Source: Oscillospiraceae bacterium | Lineage (GTDB): Bacteria > Bacillota > Clostridia > Oscillospirales > Oscillospiraceae | Direction of reading: 5' to 3' | Assembly: GCA_017938625.1 (NCBI GenBank) | Contig: JAGBBD010000039.1 | Coordinates: 1 to 59,801, forward strand | Length of the DNA: 59,801 nt | Shown here: positions 1 through 8,052 of the stretch, piece by piece | Position numbering within the stretch: position 1 is the stretch's first letter | Layout of the letters: the number at the start of each line of letters is the position of its first letter | Translations under genes and position numbers: made by a program | The notes under the pieces: model-generated | What the model was told of the DNA's origin: nothing | The model's database searches: none | What the model saw: only the letters and a program-made list of their open reading frames with translations

Positions 1-156
1 CTGAAGACCGTTGAAGTGTATGTCAAGGGTCCCGGCCAGGGCCGCGAAGCAGCCATCCGTGCGCTGCAGTCCGCAGGTCTGGAAGTGACCATGATCAAGG
101 ACGTGACTCCCATTCCTCACAATGGCTGCCGTCCTCCCAAGAGACGCCGCGTCTAA
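1..156 (+). CDS. rpsK: 30S ribosomal protein S11 (C-terminal part)
   Basis: The window opens inside this gene, so only the last 51 residues are present. The reading frame gives [14 protein letters not shown] followed by the hallmark S11 tail [16 protein letters not shown]11 sits on the platform of the 30S subunit, near the mRNA exit, and binds 16S rRNA. It is followed after 24 bases by rpsD in the usual Firmicute order rpsK-rpsD-rpoA-rplQ, presumably in one transcript. Nothing is unusual in the visible part. Confidence 0.97.
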   Translation: MKTVEVYVKGPGQGREAAIRALQSAGLEVTMIKDVTPIPHNGCRPPKRRRV

Positions 157-180
157 TTCGCAGAAGGAGGAAAATCACCT

Positions 181-777
181 ATGGCTAAGAATACACAGCC
201 TGTTCTCAAGCGTTGCAGAACTCTGGGCGTTTCCCCTGCCGCAATGGGTTACTCCAAGACTTCCAACAAGAACCCCGGCGGTCAGAGAAGAGCTAAGAAG
301 TCCGAGTATGCTCTGCAGATGACTGAGAAGCAGAAAGTCAAGTTTGTTTACGGCATTCTGGAAAAGCAGTTCAGAATGTACTTCGATAAGGCTGAGCGCA
401 TGGCCGGCAACACCGGTGAAAACCTGCTGAGCCTGGTCGAGCGCCGTCTGGACAACGTTGTTTACCGTCTGGGCTTTGCTTCCACCCGTCGTGAAGCTCG
501 TCAGCTGGTCAACCACGGCCACTACACCGTCAACGGTAAGCGCGTCAACATCCCTTCCTATCTGGTCAGCAACGGCGACGTGATCGCTGTTTGCGAGAAG
601 AGCGCATCCAACACCCGCTTCAAGATGCTGAAGGAAGCCGACGCTTTCGTGGCAGCACCCAAGTGGCTGGAGCGTGACAAGAACAACCTGCAGGGCAAGG
701 TTATCGCTATGCCCGCAAGAGACGATATTGATTTCGAGATCGCTGAGAACCTGATCGTCGAGTTGTACTCCAGGTAA
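181..777 (+). CDS. rpsD: 30S ribosomal protein S4
   Basis: A 198-residue protein that starts at ATG after AGAAGGAGG. S4 is a primary 16S rRNA-binding protein that nucleates 30S assembly and affects decoding accuracy. The S4 RNA-binding fold is visible around residues 85-150 ([19 protein letters not shown], then [14 protein letters not shown]). There is no zinc-binding Cys cluster at the N-terminus, so this is the zinc-free (C-minus) form. It lies between rpsK and rpoA in the alpha operon. In other bacteria S4 represses this operon by binding its mRNA; no such site can be asserted here. Confidence 0.98.
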   Translation: MAKNTQPVLKRCRTLGVSPAAMGYSKTSNKNPGGQRRAKKSEYALQMTEKQKVKFVYGILEKQFRMYFDKAERMAGNTGENLLSLVERRLDNVVYRLGFASTRREARQLVNHGHYTVNGKRVNIPSYLVSNGDVIAVCEKSASNTRFKMLKEADAFVAAPKWLERDKNNLQGKVIAMPARDDIDFEIAENLIVELYSR

Positions 778-855
778 TGCTTCACCCTCGTCTTTTGGTA
801 AGCTGAAATCGGCTCGAAACTTACGTTTCGGAGTTACAAGGAGGGTATTTATTAT

Positions 856-1818
856 ATGGTAGAAATCGAAAAGCCTCGCATCGAATGTTTTGATTCCCCT
901 GAGGACAGTTCCTACGGTAAGTATGTCGTTGAGCCACTGGAACGTGGCTACGGCACCACCCTTGGCAACTCTCTCAGACGGATTCTGCTGTCTTCTCTGC
1001 CCGGCACCGCTGCGACTTCCATCAAGATCGCCGGTGTCCAGCATGAGTTCTCCACCATCCCCGGCGTCAAGGAAGACGTGACGGAGATCGTTCTGAACGT
1101 TAAGAAGATCATTGCACGGCTCCATTGCCAGGGAGTCAAGACCGTCTATATCGATGCAGCAGGTGAGTGCGAAGTGAAAGCCGGCGACATCAAGGCCGAC
1201 GGCGAGGTCGAGATCCTCAATCCCGACCTGCACATCTGCTCCCTGGGCCCCGACGCGACGTTCAACATGGAGATCACTCTGAGCCACGGCCGCGGCTATG
1301 TGCCCGCTGACCGCAACAAGAACGCTCAGATGCCCATCGGCGTGATCGCCATTGACTCCATCTACACGCCTGTTTACAAGGTGAACTACACCGTGGAAAA
1401 CACCCGTGTGGGTAACATGACTGACTACGACAAGCTGACTCTGGAAGTCTGGACCGACTCCACCATCACCGCTCGTGATGCTGTGTCCCTCGGTTCCAAG
1501 ATCCTCTCCGACCATCTGGCTCTGTTCACCGACCTGTCCGAAGCAGTGGCAAGCAAGACCACTGTTGTGGATAAGCCCGAGTCTCCCAGAGCAAAGGTGC
1601 TGGAGCTGACCATCGAAGAGCTTGACCTGTCTGTCAGAAGCTTCAACTGCCTCAAGCGCGCCAACATCAACAACGTCGAGGATCTGATCTCCAGAACCGG
1701 CGAAGACATGATGAAGGTCCGTAACATGGGCAGAAAGTCTCTTGAAGAAGTGCAGAACAAGCTGGCAGCCATGGGTCTGTCCCTTGCCAGCGAAGACTCT
1801 GCCGCCAATAATAACTAA
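856..1818 (+). CDS. rpoA: DNA-directed RNA polymerase alpha subunit
   Basis: A 320-residue alpha subunit starting at ATG after AAGGAGG. The N-terminal dimerisation domain is recognisable from [19 protein letters not shown] (residues about 29-47). The C-terminal domain, which contacts UP elements and activators, ends with the helix-hairpin-helix stretch [16 protein letters not shown] and [15 protein letters not shown] (about residues 250-300). The 78-base gap after rpsD holds a small hairpin (CTCGAAAC/GTTTCGGAG, about 813-833) just upstream of the ribosome binding site. Length and content are normal for Firmicutes. Confidence 0.98.
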   Translation: MVEIEKPRIECFDSPEDSSYGKYVVEPLERGYGTTLGNSLRRILLSSLPGTAATSIKIAGVQHEFSTIPGVKEDVTEIVLNVKKIIARLHCQGVKTVYIDAAGECEVKAGDIKADGEVEILNPDLHICSLGPDATFNMEITLSHGRGYVPADRNKNAQMPIGVIAIDSIYTPVYKVNYTVENTRVGNMTDYDKLTLEVWTDSTITARDAVSLGSKILSDHLALFTDLSEAVASKTTVVDKPESPRAKVLELTIEELDLSVRSFNCLKRANINNVEDLISRTGEDMMKVRNMGRKSLEEVQNKLAAMGLSLASEDSAANNN

Positions 1819-1850
1819 GCGATAACCTTTAACAAAGGAGGGAAATCCCA

Positions 1851-2192
1851 ATGTTCGGTACTCGTAAGCTGGGCCGTACCAGCGAGCAGAGAAAGGCCAT
1901 GCTCCGCGCTATGACCACCTACCTGTTCGAAAACGGCAAGATCGAAACCACCTTCTACAGAGCTAAGGAAGTGCAGCCTGTTGCCGAGAAGATGATCACT
2001 CTGGGCAAGAAGAACACTCTGGCTTCTTATCGTAAGGCTCTGTCCTATATCACCAAGGAAGATGTTGCTAAGAAGCTCTTCAGCGAGATCGCACCCAAGT
2101 ATGCTGACCGTAACGGCGGCTACACCCGTGTGACCCGTCTGGGCGCTCGTAAGGGCGATGCAGCTGAGATGGCTATCATCGAGCTGGTGTAA
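1851..2192 (+). CDS. rplQ: 50S ribosomal protein L17
   Basis: A 113-residue protein with the L17 signature near the N-terminus ([20 protein letters not shown]) and the C-terminal stretch [20 protein letters not shown]. The start follows AAAGGAGGG at good spacing. L17 lies at the peptide exit side of the 50S subunit. This is the last gene of the ribosomal block; a strong hairpin with a T-run follows at 2206-2237. Confidence 0.98.
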   Translation: MFGTRKLGRTSEQRKAMLRAMTTYLFENGKIETTFYRAKEVQPVAEKMITLGKKNTLASYRKALSYITKEDVAKKLFSEIAPKYADRNGGYTRVTRLGARKGDAAEMAIIELV

Positions 2193-2205
2193 TCCAACAA
2201 CAAGA

Positions 2206-2237
2206 AAGACCGCTGCTTCGGCAGCGGTCTTTTTTTG
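2206..2237 (+). terminator. Rho-independent terminator of the rplQ operon
   Basis: A GC-rich stem (AAGACCGCTGC / GCAGCGGTCTT) with a TTCG tetraloop, followed directly by a run of T. It lies 14 bases after the rplQ stop codon and closes the ribosomal operon. Confidence 0.95.
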
Positions 2238-2246
2238 CAGCGGTCT

Positions 2247-2594
2247 TTAGATTTGAGTGATTCCGAGAAGTGCAAGTGCCAGAGATGCGATCGTCAGAAC
2301 TGTAAAAAATACAAGACAGTTTTTTATGGTGCTTAACAGCTGTAAGTTCCTGTAAGTAAGATACTCCGTGAGTTCCTCACGGGTGAAGCAATGGGTATGG
2401 TAACGGCAGAACTCCGAGCAATTTTCCGCCTGTTCCGGATAGTAGGGATACACGCCCTCCGGGAGCTGTTCACCACTATGAAGCAGGGCGGCAAAGTGTT
2501 CGTTTTCTTCCTTTGTACAGGGTAGTTTTTGCTGCACCTGAAATTCCTGTCGCATCCTGTTTAATTCATCTCTGTAGTCGGTCATGTTTGACAT
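2247..2594 (-). CDS. Hypothetical protein with C-terminal membrane segment
   Basis: A 115-residue protein of unrecognised family. The start at 2594 is chosen because AAAGGAG precedes it by 8 bases; an upstream in-frame ATG at 2615 has no such site. The N-terminal two thirds are charged and soluble, with three Cys and three His residues in a cluster (CSEFCRYHTHCF, about residues 65-76) that could bind a metal. Residues about 91-113 (CLVFFTVLTIASLALALLG) form one membrane helix at the C-terminus, suggesting a tail-anchored topology. It is divergent from spoVAC and shares its intergenic region, but a sporulation role is only a guess. Confidence 0.75.
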   Translation of the reverse strand: MSNMTDYRDELNRMRQEFQVQQKLPCTKEENEHFAALLHSGEQLPEGVYPYYPEQAENCSEFCRYHTHCFTREELTEYLTYRNLQLLSTIKNCLVFFTVLTIASLALALLGITQI

Positions 2595-2634
2595 AGATTT
2601 AGCTCCTTTCAGCAAAATAGTTCATAACACTCTC

Positions 2635-2664
2635 ATTATAAATCTGCGCTCCTGTGAATGTCAA
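2635..2664 (-). promoter_or_regulatory. Sigma-A-type promoter for the 2247-2594 gene
   Basis: On the minus strand TTGACA (2664-2659), an 18-base spacer and TATAAT (2640-2635) form a near-consensus promoter 41 bases before the start codon. It overlaps the region where the divergent spoVAC promoter must lie. Confidence 0.7.
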
Positions 2665-2717
2665 ACCGTTTTATAATCCTGCAAACTTTGCACAAACTAA
2701 CGCAAAGGAGTGATGTT

Positions 2718-3161
2718 ATGAAAGTCAACAAGAATGACTATGGTCAATACATCAAGGAGTTCTGTCCCAAGTCTCCCATGTGGATGGATGTTTTAAAAGC
2801 ATTTGTCATCGGCGGTCTGATCTGCACCTTGGGGCAGCTGATCTTAAACGGGTATACGGCCCTTGGGCTTGACACGGAAAAGGCAGGCACTGCCACATCC
2901 ATCACATTGGTCTTCCTCAGCGCTTTGCTCACAGGGCTGAGTCTGTATGACGATATCGCAAAACACGCAGGAGCAGGCACTCTGGTGCCCATTACAGGCT
3001 TCGCCAATGCTGTCGTTGCGCCTGCCATGGAGTTTCGTGCAGAGGGCTTTGTCCTGGGAGTCGCTGCCAAGCTCTTTACCATCGCCGGCCCGGTGATCGT
3101 GTACGGTGTCAGTGCCAGTGTAGTCTATGGCTTGATTTATTGGATAACAACTCTATTCTGA
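2718..3161 (+). CDS. spoVAC: Stage V sporulation protein AC
   Basis: A 147-residue integral membrane protein starting at ATG after GCAAAGGAGTGATGTT. The family SpoVAC forms a channel in the spore inner membrane used in dipicolinic acid movement and reported to be mechanosensitive. The N-terminal YIKEFCPKSP is followed by at least three hydrophobic stretches (about residues 25-50, 58-75 and 110-145), with GTLVPITGFANAVVAPAMEF between them. spoVAD and spoVAE normally follow spoVAC; here they are absent and the gene stands alone. The last 44 codons are repeated in degenerate form at 5195-5326. Confidence 0.93.
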   Translation: MKVNKNDYGQYIKEFCPKSPMWMDVLKAFVIGGLICTLGQLILNGYTALGLDTEKAGTATSITLVFLSALLTGLSLYDDIAKHAGAGTLVPITGFANAVVAPAMEFRAEGFVLGVAAKLFTIAGPVIVYGVSASVVYGLIYWITTLF

Positions 3162-3199
3162 CACAAAAGGCCTGACCAAATTGGTCAAGCCTTTTGTGT
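3161..3199. terminator. Bidirectional terminator between spoVAC and the OCD-like gene
   Basis: A long inverted repeat, ACACAAAAGGC and GCCTTTTGTGT around TGACCAA/TTGGTCA, sits between two convergent genes. A-rich and T-rich flanks on both strands make it suitable for terminating either transcript. Confidence 0.8.
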
Positions 3200-3201
3200 A
3201 C

Positions 3202-4221
3202 TTATTCCCAGAAGGGAACAGTAATACCGATGTTCTCACGAAGAGCCTTTTGATAGCATCTGGCAGCAACTGCAATATCCAGAATGCCTGCGCCAACGGC
3301 ATTAAAATAAATGATTTCGTCATCAGATTCTCTGGGGCACTTCTTCCCGATCAAAATTTCACCCAACTCTGCATGAAGATCTTCGTCTTTGAAAAAACCA
3401 TCTCTCCACATGAGAGCAACGGTACTGATCATACGATGCTTAATGCTCTCCCAAAAATCCACCACAACCTTGTCGGCCAGTTCAACACAATCGTTTTCAA
3501 CCTCGTAGTCGGACATGTTCATAACCAGTGCGCCTTTCTTCAGCCATTTTCCTTTGATAAAAGGCTCGGTTGCCAGAGTGACGCAATCGATAATATCACT
3601 TTCTCTTACGGCGCTCTCTACATCATTGGTATTGCTAAAAATGATGTCAGGGTATTTCTTTTTGCTGATACGAATAAATCTGTCTGCGTTTGCGGCGATA
3701 ATGTCATACACATAGACTTTCTTTAAAGTGGGACGGCTGATTAAAGCGGCCTCCAGCTGGGTATGTGCCTGGGCACCGGCTCCGCAAATGGTCATAACCT
3801 CGGCGTTCGACTTTGCAAGCAATTCAATTGCGACACCACCGGAAGCCCCTGTGCGAACAGTGCTGATTGCAGTTCCATCTGCGACGCAAACCGGAAGTTT
3901 GGTTTCCGGGTCATTTAAAATAATGGTAACACTGGCTCTGGGCAGGCCTTTTTTGTAGTTCATAGGTCCACTGCCGATCCACTTAATGCCTGCCATATCA
4001 TAATCACCGCCGATGTATCCCGGCATGGCATTGATACGACCTAAAACATTTTCGTCTTCTACGGTTTGTCCCCAACGAAGAACACATTTTCCGGGATTGA
4101 TTACGTCCTGCTTGCGGTTCAGAATGTATGCGTTTTTTACATCCTCAATGGCGGTGTGCATATCGAGCACGCCGGTTTTTTCCATTGCTTTGTTGTTTAA
4201 AAAGATAATATTATGTTCCAT
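3202..4221 (-). CDS. Ornithine cyclodeaminase/mu-crystallin family protein
   Basis: A protein of about 339 residues of the OCD/mu-crystallin family, NAD(P)-dependent enzymes acting on imino/amino acids (ornithine cyclodeaminase, alanine dehydrogenase of archaea, ketimine reductases, SbnB-type synthases). The substrate-side region has RINAMPGY and AGIKWIGSGPMNY. The Rossmann dinucleotide site is CGAGAQAHTQLEA near residues 135-147, and the C-terminal FNAVGAGILDIAVA is family-typical. A start at 4221 or 4227 is favoured, with GGGG 8 bases before 4221. It is divergent from a LysR gene, which probably controls it. Codon use is more AT-rich than in the flanking genes. The exact substrate cannot be read from the sequence. 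Confidence 0.88.
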   Translation of the reverse strand: MEHNIIFLNNKAMEKTGVLDMHTAIEDVKNAYILNRKQDVINPGKCVLRWGQTVEDENVLGRINAMPGYIGGDYDMAGIKWIGSGPMNYKKGLPRASVTIILNDPETKLPVCVADGTAISTVRTGASGGVAIELLAKSNAEVMTICGAGAQAHTQLEAALISRPTLKKVYVYDIIAANADRFIRISKKKYPDIIFSNTNDVESAVRESDIIDCVTLATEPFIKGKWLKKGALVMNMSDYEVENDCVELADKVVVDFWESIKHRMISTVALMWRDGFFKDEDLHAELGEILIGKKCPRESDDEIIYFNAVGAGILDIAVAARCYQKALRENIGITVPFWE

Positions 4222-4335
4222 TTTCATCACCCCACGCAATTATAGCTTCCTTTTTCTGAATTGTATATAGTTAGTTAAAATGCTGTTGCTATATGAAAAA
4301 TTATGCAGTAAAATGAAATAAGGGGGGGAGCTTGA

Positions 4336-5196
4336 ATGGAGATATTACAACTGCGCTACTTTTATGAGAGCGCCAAAAGTCAAAACTTTACAGTAACTGC
4401 AAAAAAGTATCTGGTACCTGTTAGTGCGGTTTCCTCATCTATCAAGCGTTTGGAAAAAGAACTGGGCTGTCAATTGTTTGATCGAGATGCTAACCGAATC
4501 CGGTTGAATAGTAACGGGAGGCTGTTGCAGCAATCTCTTTGTGCTGTATTTCACGAGCTGGATGATACAATTGCAAAGCTTTCCACGCATAATCAAGATT
4601 CTCGTGAGATTAAATTATTGGTCAGGGGAATGCGCCGCAATATCACAAACTTCATTACAGAATACAAAACCACATATCCGGACACATCTTTCAAGATTGT
4701 CTTTGAGCAAGAGGGTGTGGACTTTCTTGATTATGATGTGATTATCGATGAAGAAAACGAGCGTTATTCCGAATATGAAAGAATAGAGCTTTTCACGATG
4801 CAGCTGCGTCTAAAGTGCAGTGTAGAACATTCCCTGTGCAATAAAACACTTTACTTAAACCAACTGTGTAAGCAGCCATTTATTTTAATGGATACAAACG
4901 GTAATATGAATAGAATCCTTCTGGAGGCCTGCAATCGGGCAGGGTTTCAACCGCAGATATCAGTGGTATGTAACGATATAGAATGCTACGAGAAGTTTTT
5001 AAAATGCAATATGGGTATTGGAATTGGTCGCCAATCCGAACCCTCTGCTGAAACAATTTCCGGTGTGGTTGATTTGGATGTGTGCGATTTTAAGGAACGC
5101 TATACGCTTTATGCGTACTATGTGGAAAAAGAGTATTATGGCAACGTGAAAAACTTTGTAGAGTTTATAAAGCGAAAGGTATTGAATGGGTCCTGA
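4336..5196 (+). CDS. LysR-family transcriptional regulator
   Basis: A 286-residue LysR regulator. The winged helix-turn-helix occupies the first 65 residues (QLRYFYESAKSQNFTVTAKK, then SSIKRLEKELGCQLFDRD). The rest should be the inducer-binding domain, although it is divergent. The gene starts after AGGGGGGGAG. It is divergent from the OCD-like gene with about 110 bases between them, the classical arrangement for a LysR and its target. Like its partner it is visibly AT-rich. Its stop codon falls exactly where the degenerate spoVAC 3' copy begins. Confidence 0.92.
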   Translation: MEILQLRYFYESAKSQNFTVTAKKYLVPVSAVSSSIKRLEKELGCQLFDRDANRIRLNSNGRLLQQSLCAVFHELDDTIAKLSTHNQDSREIKLLVRGMRRNITNFITEYKTTYPDTSFKIVFEQEGVDFLDYDVIIDEENERYSEYERIELFTMQLRLKCSVEHSLCNKTLYLNQLCKQPFILMDTNGNMNRILLEACNRAGFQPQISVVCNDIECYEKFLKCNMGIGIGRQSEPSAETISGVVDLDVCDFKERYTLYAYYVEKEYYGNVKNFVEFIKRKVLNGS

Positions 5197-5326
5197 GTTG
5201 ACAAGCAGAGGGATTGATCCTCGCATCGCCGCCAAGCTCTTTACCATCGCCGGCCCTGTTATTGTCTTGGGCGTCGGCGCCAGCGTGGTGTATGGGGGAA
5301 ACTATTGGTTATGTACTATCCTATAG
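5195..5326 (+). pseudogene. Degenerate second copy of the spoVAC 3' end
   Basis: These 132 bases, 44 codons including stop, are a second copy of the last 44 codons of spoVAC (3030-3161) in the same orientation. The identical core reads AAKLFTIAGPVIV and then ASVVYG in both, with divergence at both ends. No start codon or ribosome binding site is present, so it is a remnant. Together with the intact gene it forms an imperfect direct repeat around the OCD/LysR pair. Confidence 0.85.
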
Positions 5327-5333
5327 AATGATC

Positions 5334-5367
5334 AAAAACTGCACCGTGATTTCACGGTGCAGTTTTT
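5334..5367. terminator. Bidirectional terminator after the spoVAC remnant
   Basis: Stem AAAAACTGCACCGTGA / TCACGGTGCAGTTTTT with a 2-base loop. It may be the original terminator of spoVAC, and it also ends the leftward transposase gene. Confidence 0.85.
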
Positions 5368-5846
5368 AATAGGTATTTCAATGGATTGTTCTCAATGTAC
5401 TGCCAGATCTCGTCGTAGTCTTGTTGATTTCGTATCCCATGATCATAGAACGATTTCTGCCAAATAGGTTTTTCGATTTGCTTGGTAATAGATCCTTTGA
5501 ATTGTTTTACTACCCTCGATATCGTAGGGGCGAACTGTGTTCGCCCGTCTTCATCAGTATTGATCGTCAGGATCATATGGATATGATCCGGCATAATGCA
5601 GTACTTATCAACACGAACAGCGGCATATGTGGCGTTCAGCTTCTTGATTTCCTTATCCACGATCATTCCAAGATCGGACAATGGGATGCTGGCGGGCGAA
5701 CACAGTTCGCCCCTACAGTCAGACCAAAAGAGATTCTCTCTGTTTGCGGTGCAGACCGTGATAAAATACGCACCGGGCGTGGAATAGTCATGCTCTTCCA
5801 GACGGAGATGCTTTCGAGTGGGTATCTGTTCCATGGGCTTCACCAT
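5352..5846 (-). CDS. REP-associated tyrosine transposase (RAYT, Y1-transposase family)
   Basis: A 164-residue member of the Y1_Tnp/RAYT family, single-strand HUH-type transposases related to IS200/IS605 TnpA and linked to REP palindromes. The family motif DHIHMIL supplies the metal-binding HxH. The C-terminal WQKSFYDHGIRN and IENNPLKYL are typical, the first carrying the candidate catalytic Tyr. Two identical palindromes lie inside the gene in opposite orientation and are translated as GELCSPA and GRTQFAPT. The first ATG (5846) overlaps the stop of the upstream gene; the second Met (5834) is an alternative. The terminator stem invades the last codons. Confidence 0.88.
   Translation of the reverse strand: MVKPMEQIPTRKHLRLEEHDYSTPGAYFITVCTANRENLFWSDCRGELCSPASIPLSDLGMIVDKEIKKLNATYAAVRVDKYCIMPDHIHMILTINTDEDGRTQFAPTISRVVKQFKGSITKQIEKPIWQKSFYDHGIRNQQDYDEIWQYIENNPLKYLLKTAP
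5525..5546 (+). repeat. REP-like palindrome, copy 1, inside the RAYT gene
   Basis: A 22-base element TAG-GGGCGAACTGTGTTCGCCC whose core is a near-perfect hairpin (GGGCGAAC / GTTCGCCC). Its exact reverse complement occurs at 5694-5715. Confidence 0.85.
5694..5715 (-). repeat. REP-like palindrome, copy 2, inverted, inside the RAYT gene
   Basis: The exact reverse complement of 5525-5546, 148 bases further on within the same coding sequence. The pair forms an inverted arrangement of two hairpins, as in REPIN-type elements. Confidence 0.85.
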
Positions 5847-6661
5847 GATCTGCGGTAGGCGTCTTCTAATTTTAGGGCGTGGACATACACCTTCTCAAAA
5901 TACTCTGCAAGGGACAGGTCATCATACAGGCGGAGCTTTTGATTGGGCTTGGACACCCGTTTCAGTTCAAAGCTCAAAATATCCACCTTATTTGCGCCGC
6001 GAAGGCGTTTAAGTTGATTTACCCAATCGGCAATGCCGTCGCCGGGGATCAGATGCAGATCGTCTGCAGAGTTTGGCTCTCCGGGGGTGGACATGCCTAT
6101 GTTGTCGTTGAGATGGGTCACAAGCAGGCGGTCGCCGTACTGCGCGAGGAAATCCTCCTGCGGAGCGTAGCATTGCTCATGGCCGCTGTCCCAGCAGTAA
6201 CCCACATGGGGATCGTCTGCATACAGCTCCATCAGTGCTTTCAGATAGGACGGTCTGGCCGTGTTTTCAAAGGCCACCGTAATGCCATACCGGGCGGCGG
6301 TGTCGGTGATGCGGCGAAAGTTCCGTTCGCCTATGGCTCTATCGGGGGTGATGGGCACAAAATCACTGCAGGTGTGCAGCACATATATGGGAACAGACCA
6401 GCTTTTGCAGTCTTCCAGCGTCTGCAGGATCAGCTGCAGCATTTCCGGGGCGTCCTGCGTCCACAAGGTGTGGTAAGCCCCCTGGGGCGCGTGCAGGTAG
6501 TGGATGGGCATATCCAGCGATCTTGCGGCCTGAATGCCGCCGGTCAGATCCACGCCCAGCTTCCAATTGAAGGAAACGGCATCAAACCCGATCCTGTGCA
6601 GCAGCCGGACAGCCTCATCCATGGGCACGGGATAGTTATTTTCCACAGAAAAACCGATCAT
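5840..6661 (-). CDS. Sugar phosphate isomerase/epimerase-like TIM-barrel protein
   Basis: A 273-residue protein of the xylose isomerase-like TIM-barrel family (AP endonuclease 2 superfamily), which includes sugar epimerases, inosose dehydratases and endonuclease IV. Metal-site stretches are visible: VAFENTARPSYL (Glu), CWDSGHEQ (Asp, His), THLNDN (His) and LIPGDGIADW near the C-terminus. The start at 6661 is preferred to 6664 because GAGG then lies 7 bases upstream. It lies downstream of the opine-dehydrogenase-like gene with a hairpin between them, and its stop overlaps the RAYT start. The substrate is unknown. Confidence 0.85.
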   Translation of the reverse strand: MIGFSVENNYPVPMDEAVRLLHRIGFDAVSFNWKLGVDLTGGIQAARSLDMPIHYLHAPQGAYHTLWTQDAPEMLQLILQTLEDCKSWSVPIYVLHTCSDFVPITPDRAIGERNFRRITDTAARYGITVAFENTARPSYLKALMELYADDPHVGYCWDSGHEQCYAPQEDFLAQYGDRLLVTHLNDNIGMSTPGEPNSADDLHLIPGDGIADWVNQLKRLRGANKVDILSFELKRVSKPNQKLRLYDDLSLAEYFEKVYVHALKLEDAYRRSW

Positions 6662-6680
6662 CATATCACCTCAAAATCAA

Positions 6681-6708
6681 AGAGCAGGCTTCCCGGGAAG
6701 CCTGCTCT
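6681..6708 (-). terminator. Hairpin between the opine-dehydrogenase-like and TIM-barrel genes
   Basis: Stem AGAGCAGGCTTCCC / GGGAAGCCTGCTCT with short T-rich stretches on both sides. It may stop or attenuate transcription between the two leftward genes. Confidence 0.7.
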
Positions 6709-6724
6709 TATTTTACTAAGAAAG

Positions 6725-7963
6725 TTATCGGTTGTAAATGCCCTCGTTCAGGTAGGCCAGCAGCTCTTCCTTGCTCATGCCGTCAATGCCCAGATACTTC
6801 AGATCGTAGCGGCTTTCGGCGAAGAAGTTCTTCTTGTGCATAGCACCTGCCAGCGTGATCATGGAGTCGATGATGGGCGTGGGCACACCGTATTGCACAC
6901 CCAGATCGTGATAGATCTTGCAGCCGATGGGCACATCTTCCGTCATGTAGCGGTGATGGATGGTGTTGGGGCCGGTGTTGCCTTCGTTGGAGGGCTGGTC
7001 CAGAGGGAAGACCACATTGTCGTTGCCGTCCTTGTCAAGACCCATGTATTCCTGGGTCAGCACGCTGCGGCGGGAGAAGAACATCTCATATTTGTATTCG
7101 GGGCAGCCAACGCCGATGGCCTTCGCCAGAGCGATCTCTTCGTTATAGAACTGATACTGTACCTCGCAGATGGAGGGGCAAAGACCGTGGGAGTACATGG
7201 AGTAGGTGGTTCTGTCGTGACCGCAGAAGATCACGCCCCAGTTTTCCATGGTGGAAACGCCCAGCACCGTGGCAGGTACGTGGATGACAGGGTTGACGTT
7301 GGCAAAGTCCACATCCAGAATGGTGTTGGCTCTGGCTGCGCCGTCACCATAGGTCACAGCGTCCATACAGGGCAGATACTTGGAGGCTTCCAGGAATGCG
7401 TCCGTGTCGGTCATGGGCAGGGCAGCGCCGCGCAGGGTAATGGCGCGGTACTTGGCACCTACATGAGGGAACTGGAATTTGCCGATGGATTCGATTCTGG
7501 TGCCGTAGGGAGCGGAGGACCAGCCGCCCACGATGACCTTCTTGGTGCAGCCCATCTCGCGCATGAGACGGCGCAGGAGGAGACAGGCGAAGTTATCGGT
7601 GAAAATGTGGATGACCTGACCGTCTTCCAGATGGGGGATCAGAGCGCGGAAGGTAGGTTCGTGACCCCAGGAACCCATGGCAATGATGATCTGACCGGCG
7701 CCCTTGACAGCGGCTGCAATGTCGGTGGTGACCAGATCAAAGTGGGCTCGACCGGAGCGCTCAAAGCAGTATTTGTTGCGCTGAATGCCGTCGAGGAGGA
7801 TGCCGGTCTTGTCCACATCCTTCAGAGAGGTCTCTGCAAAGGGCATGGCGTCCCACAGACGGACTTCGCCGCCTGCCAGCTTGATGTCGGCTGCGCAGGT
7901 CTTGCCCACGGCGCCGCCGCCCAGCACGGCAATGGGCATGTTTTTCAGATGTTCCATGTTCAT
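6725..7963 (-). CDS. NAD/NADP octopine/nopaline dehydrogenase family protein
   Basis: A 412-residue protein of the opine dehydrogenase family, which reductively joins an amino acid and a keto acid or does the reverse. The Rossmann motif AVLGGGAVGKTCAADI is at residues about 11-26. The C-terminal Octopine_DH domain is recognisable from DFANVNPVIHVPATVLG and from conserved His and Asn residues. The start at 7963 has AAAGGATC at 8-9 bases; the longer open frame upstream lacks a site. It is divergent from a LysR gene with a palindrome near the promoter. Members in gut anaerobes are poorly characterised, so the substrate is open. Confidence 0.88.
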   Translation of the reverse strand: MNMEHLKNMPIAVLGGGAVGKTCAADIKLAGGEVRLWDAMPFAETSLKDVDKTGILLDGIQRNKYCFERSGRAHFDLVTTDIAAAVKGAGQIIIAMGSWGHEPTFRALIPHLEDGQVIHIFTDNFACLLLRRLMREMGCTKKVIVGGWSSAPYGTRIESIGKFQFPHVGAKYRAITLRGAALPMTDTDAFLEASKYLPCMDAVTYGDGAARANTILDVDFANVNPVIHVPATVLGVSTMENWGVIFCGHDRTTYSMYSHGLCPSICEVQYQFYNEEIALAKAIGVGCPEYKYEMFFSRRSVLTQEYMGLDKDGNDNVVFPLDQPSNEGNTGPNTIHHRYMTEDVPIGCKIYHDLGVQYGVPTPIIDSMITLAGAMHKKNFFAESRYDLKYLGIDGMSKEELLAYLNEGIYNR

Positions 7964-8014
7964 AATATAGATCCTTTCTGTGTCTCTTTTGGCACATAAA
8001 CTGTTTACAAGGCT

Positions 8015-8043
8015 ATTATAGTGTGATATGATCGATTTGCAAA
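8015..8043 (-). promoter_or_regulatory. Promoter for the opine-dehydrogenase-like gene
   Basis: On the minus strand TTTGCA (8043-8038), 17 bases, TATAAT (8020-8015). The weak -35 with a LysR-type palindrome just upstream suggests an activator-dependent promoter. Confidence 0.6.
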
Positions 8044-8052
8044 ATAGATGGA

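Noticed and set aside
175-1851. 558-codon open frame antisense to rpsD and rpoA
   Set aside because: It runs opposite to two certain genes, has no ribosome site and encodes a low-complexity Val/Gln/His-rich sequence typical of antisense frames in GC-rich genes.
5879-7999. 706-codon open frame on the plus strand
   Set aside because: It is the complement of the TIM-barrel and opine-dehydrogenase-like genes, crosses the terminator between them and shows no family motif.
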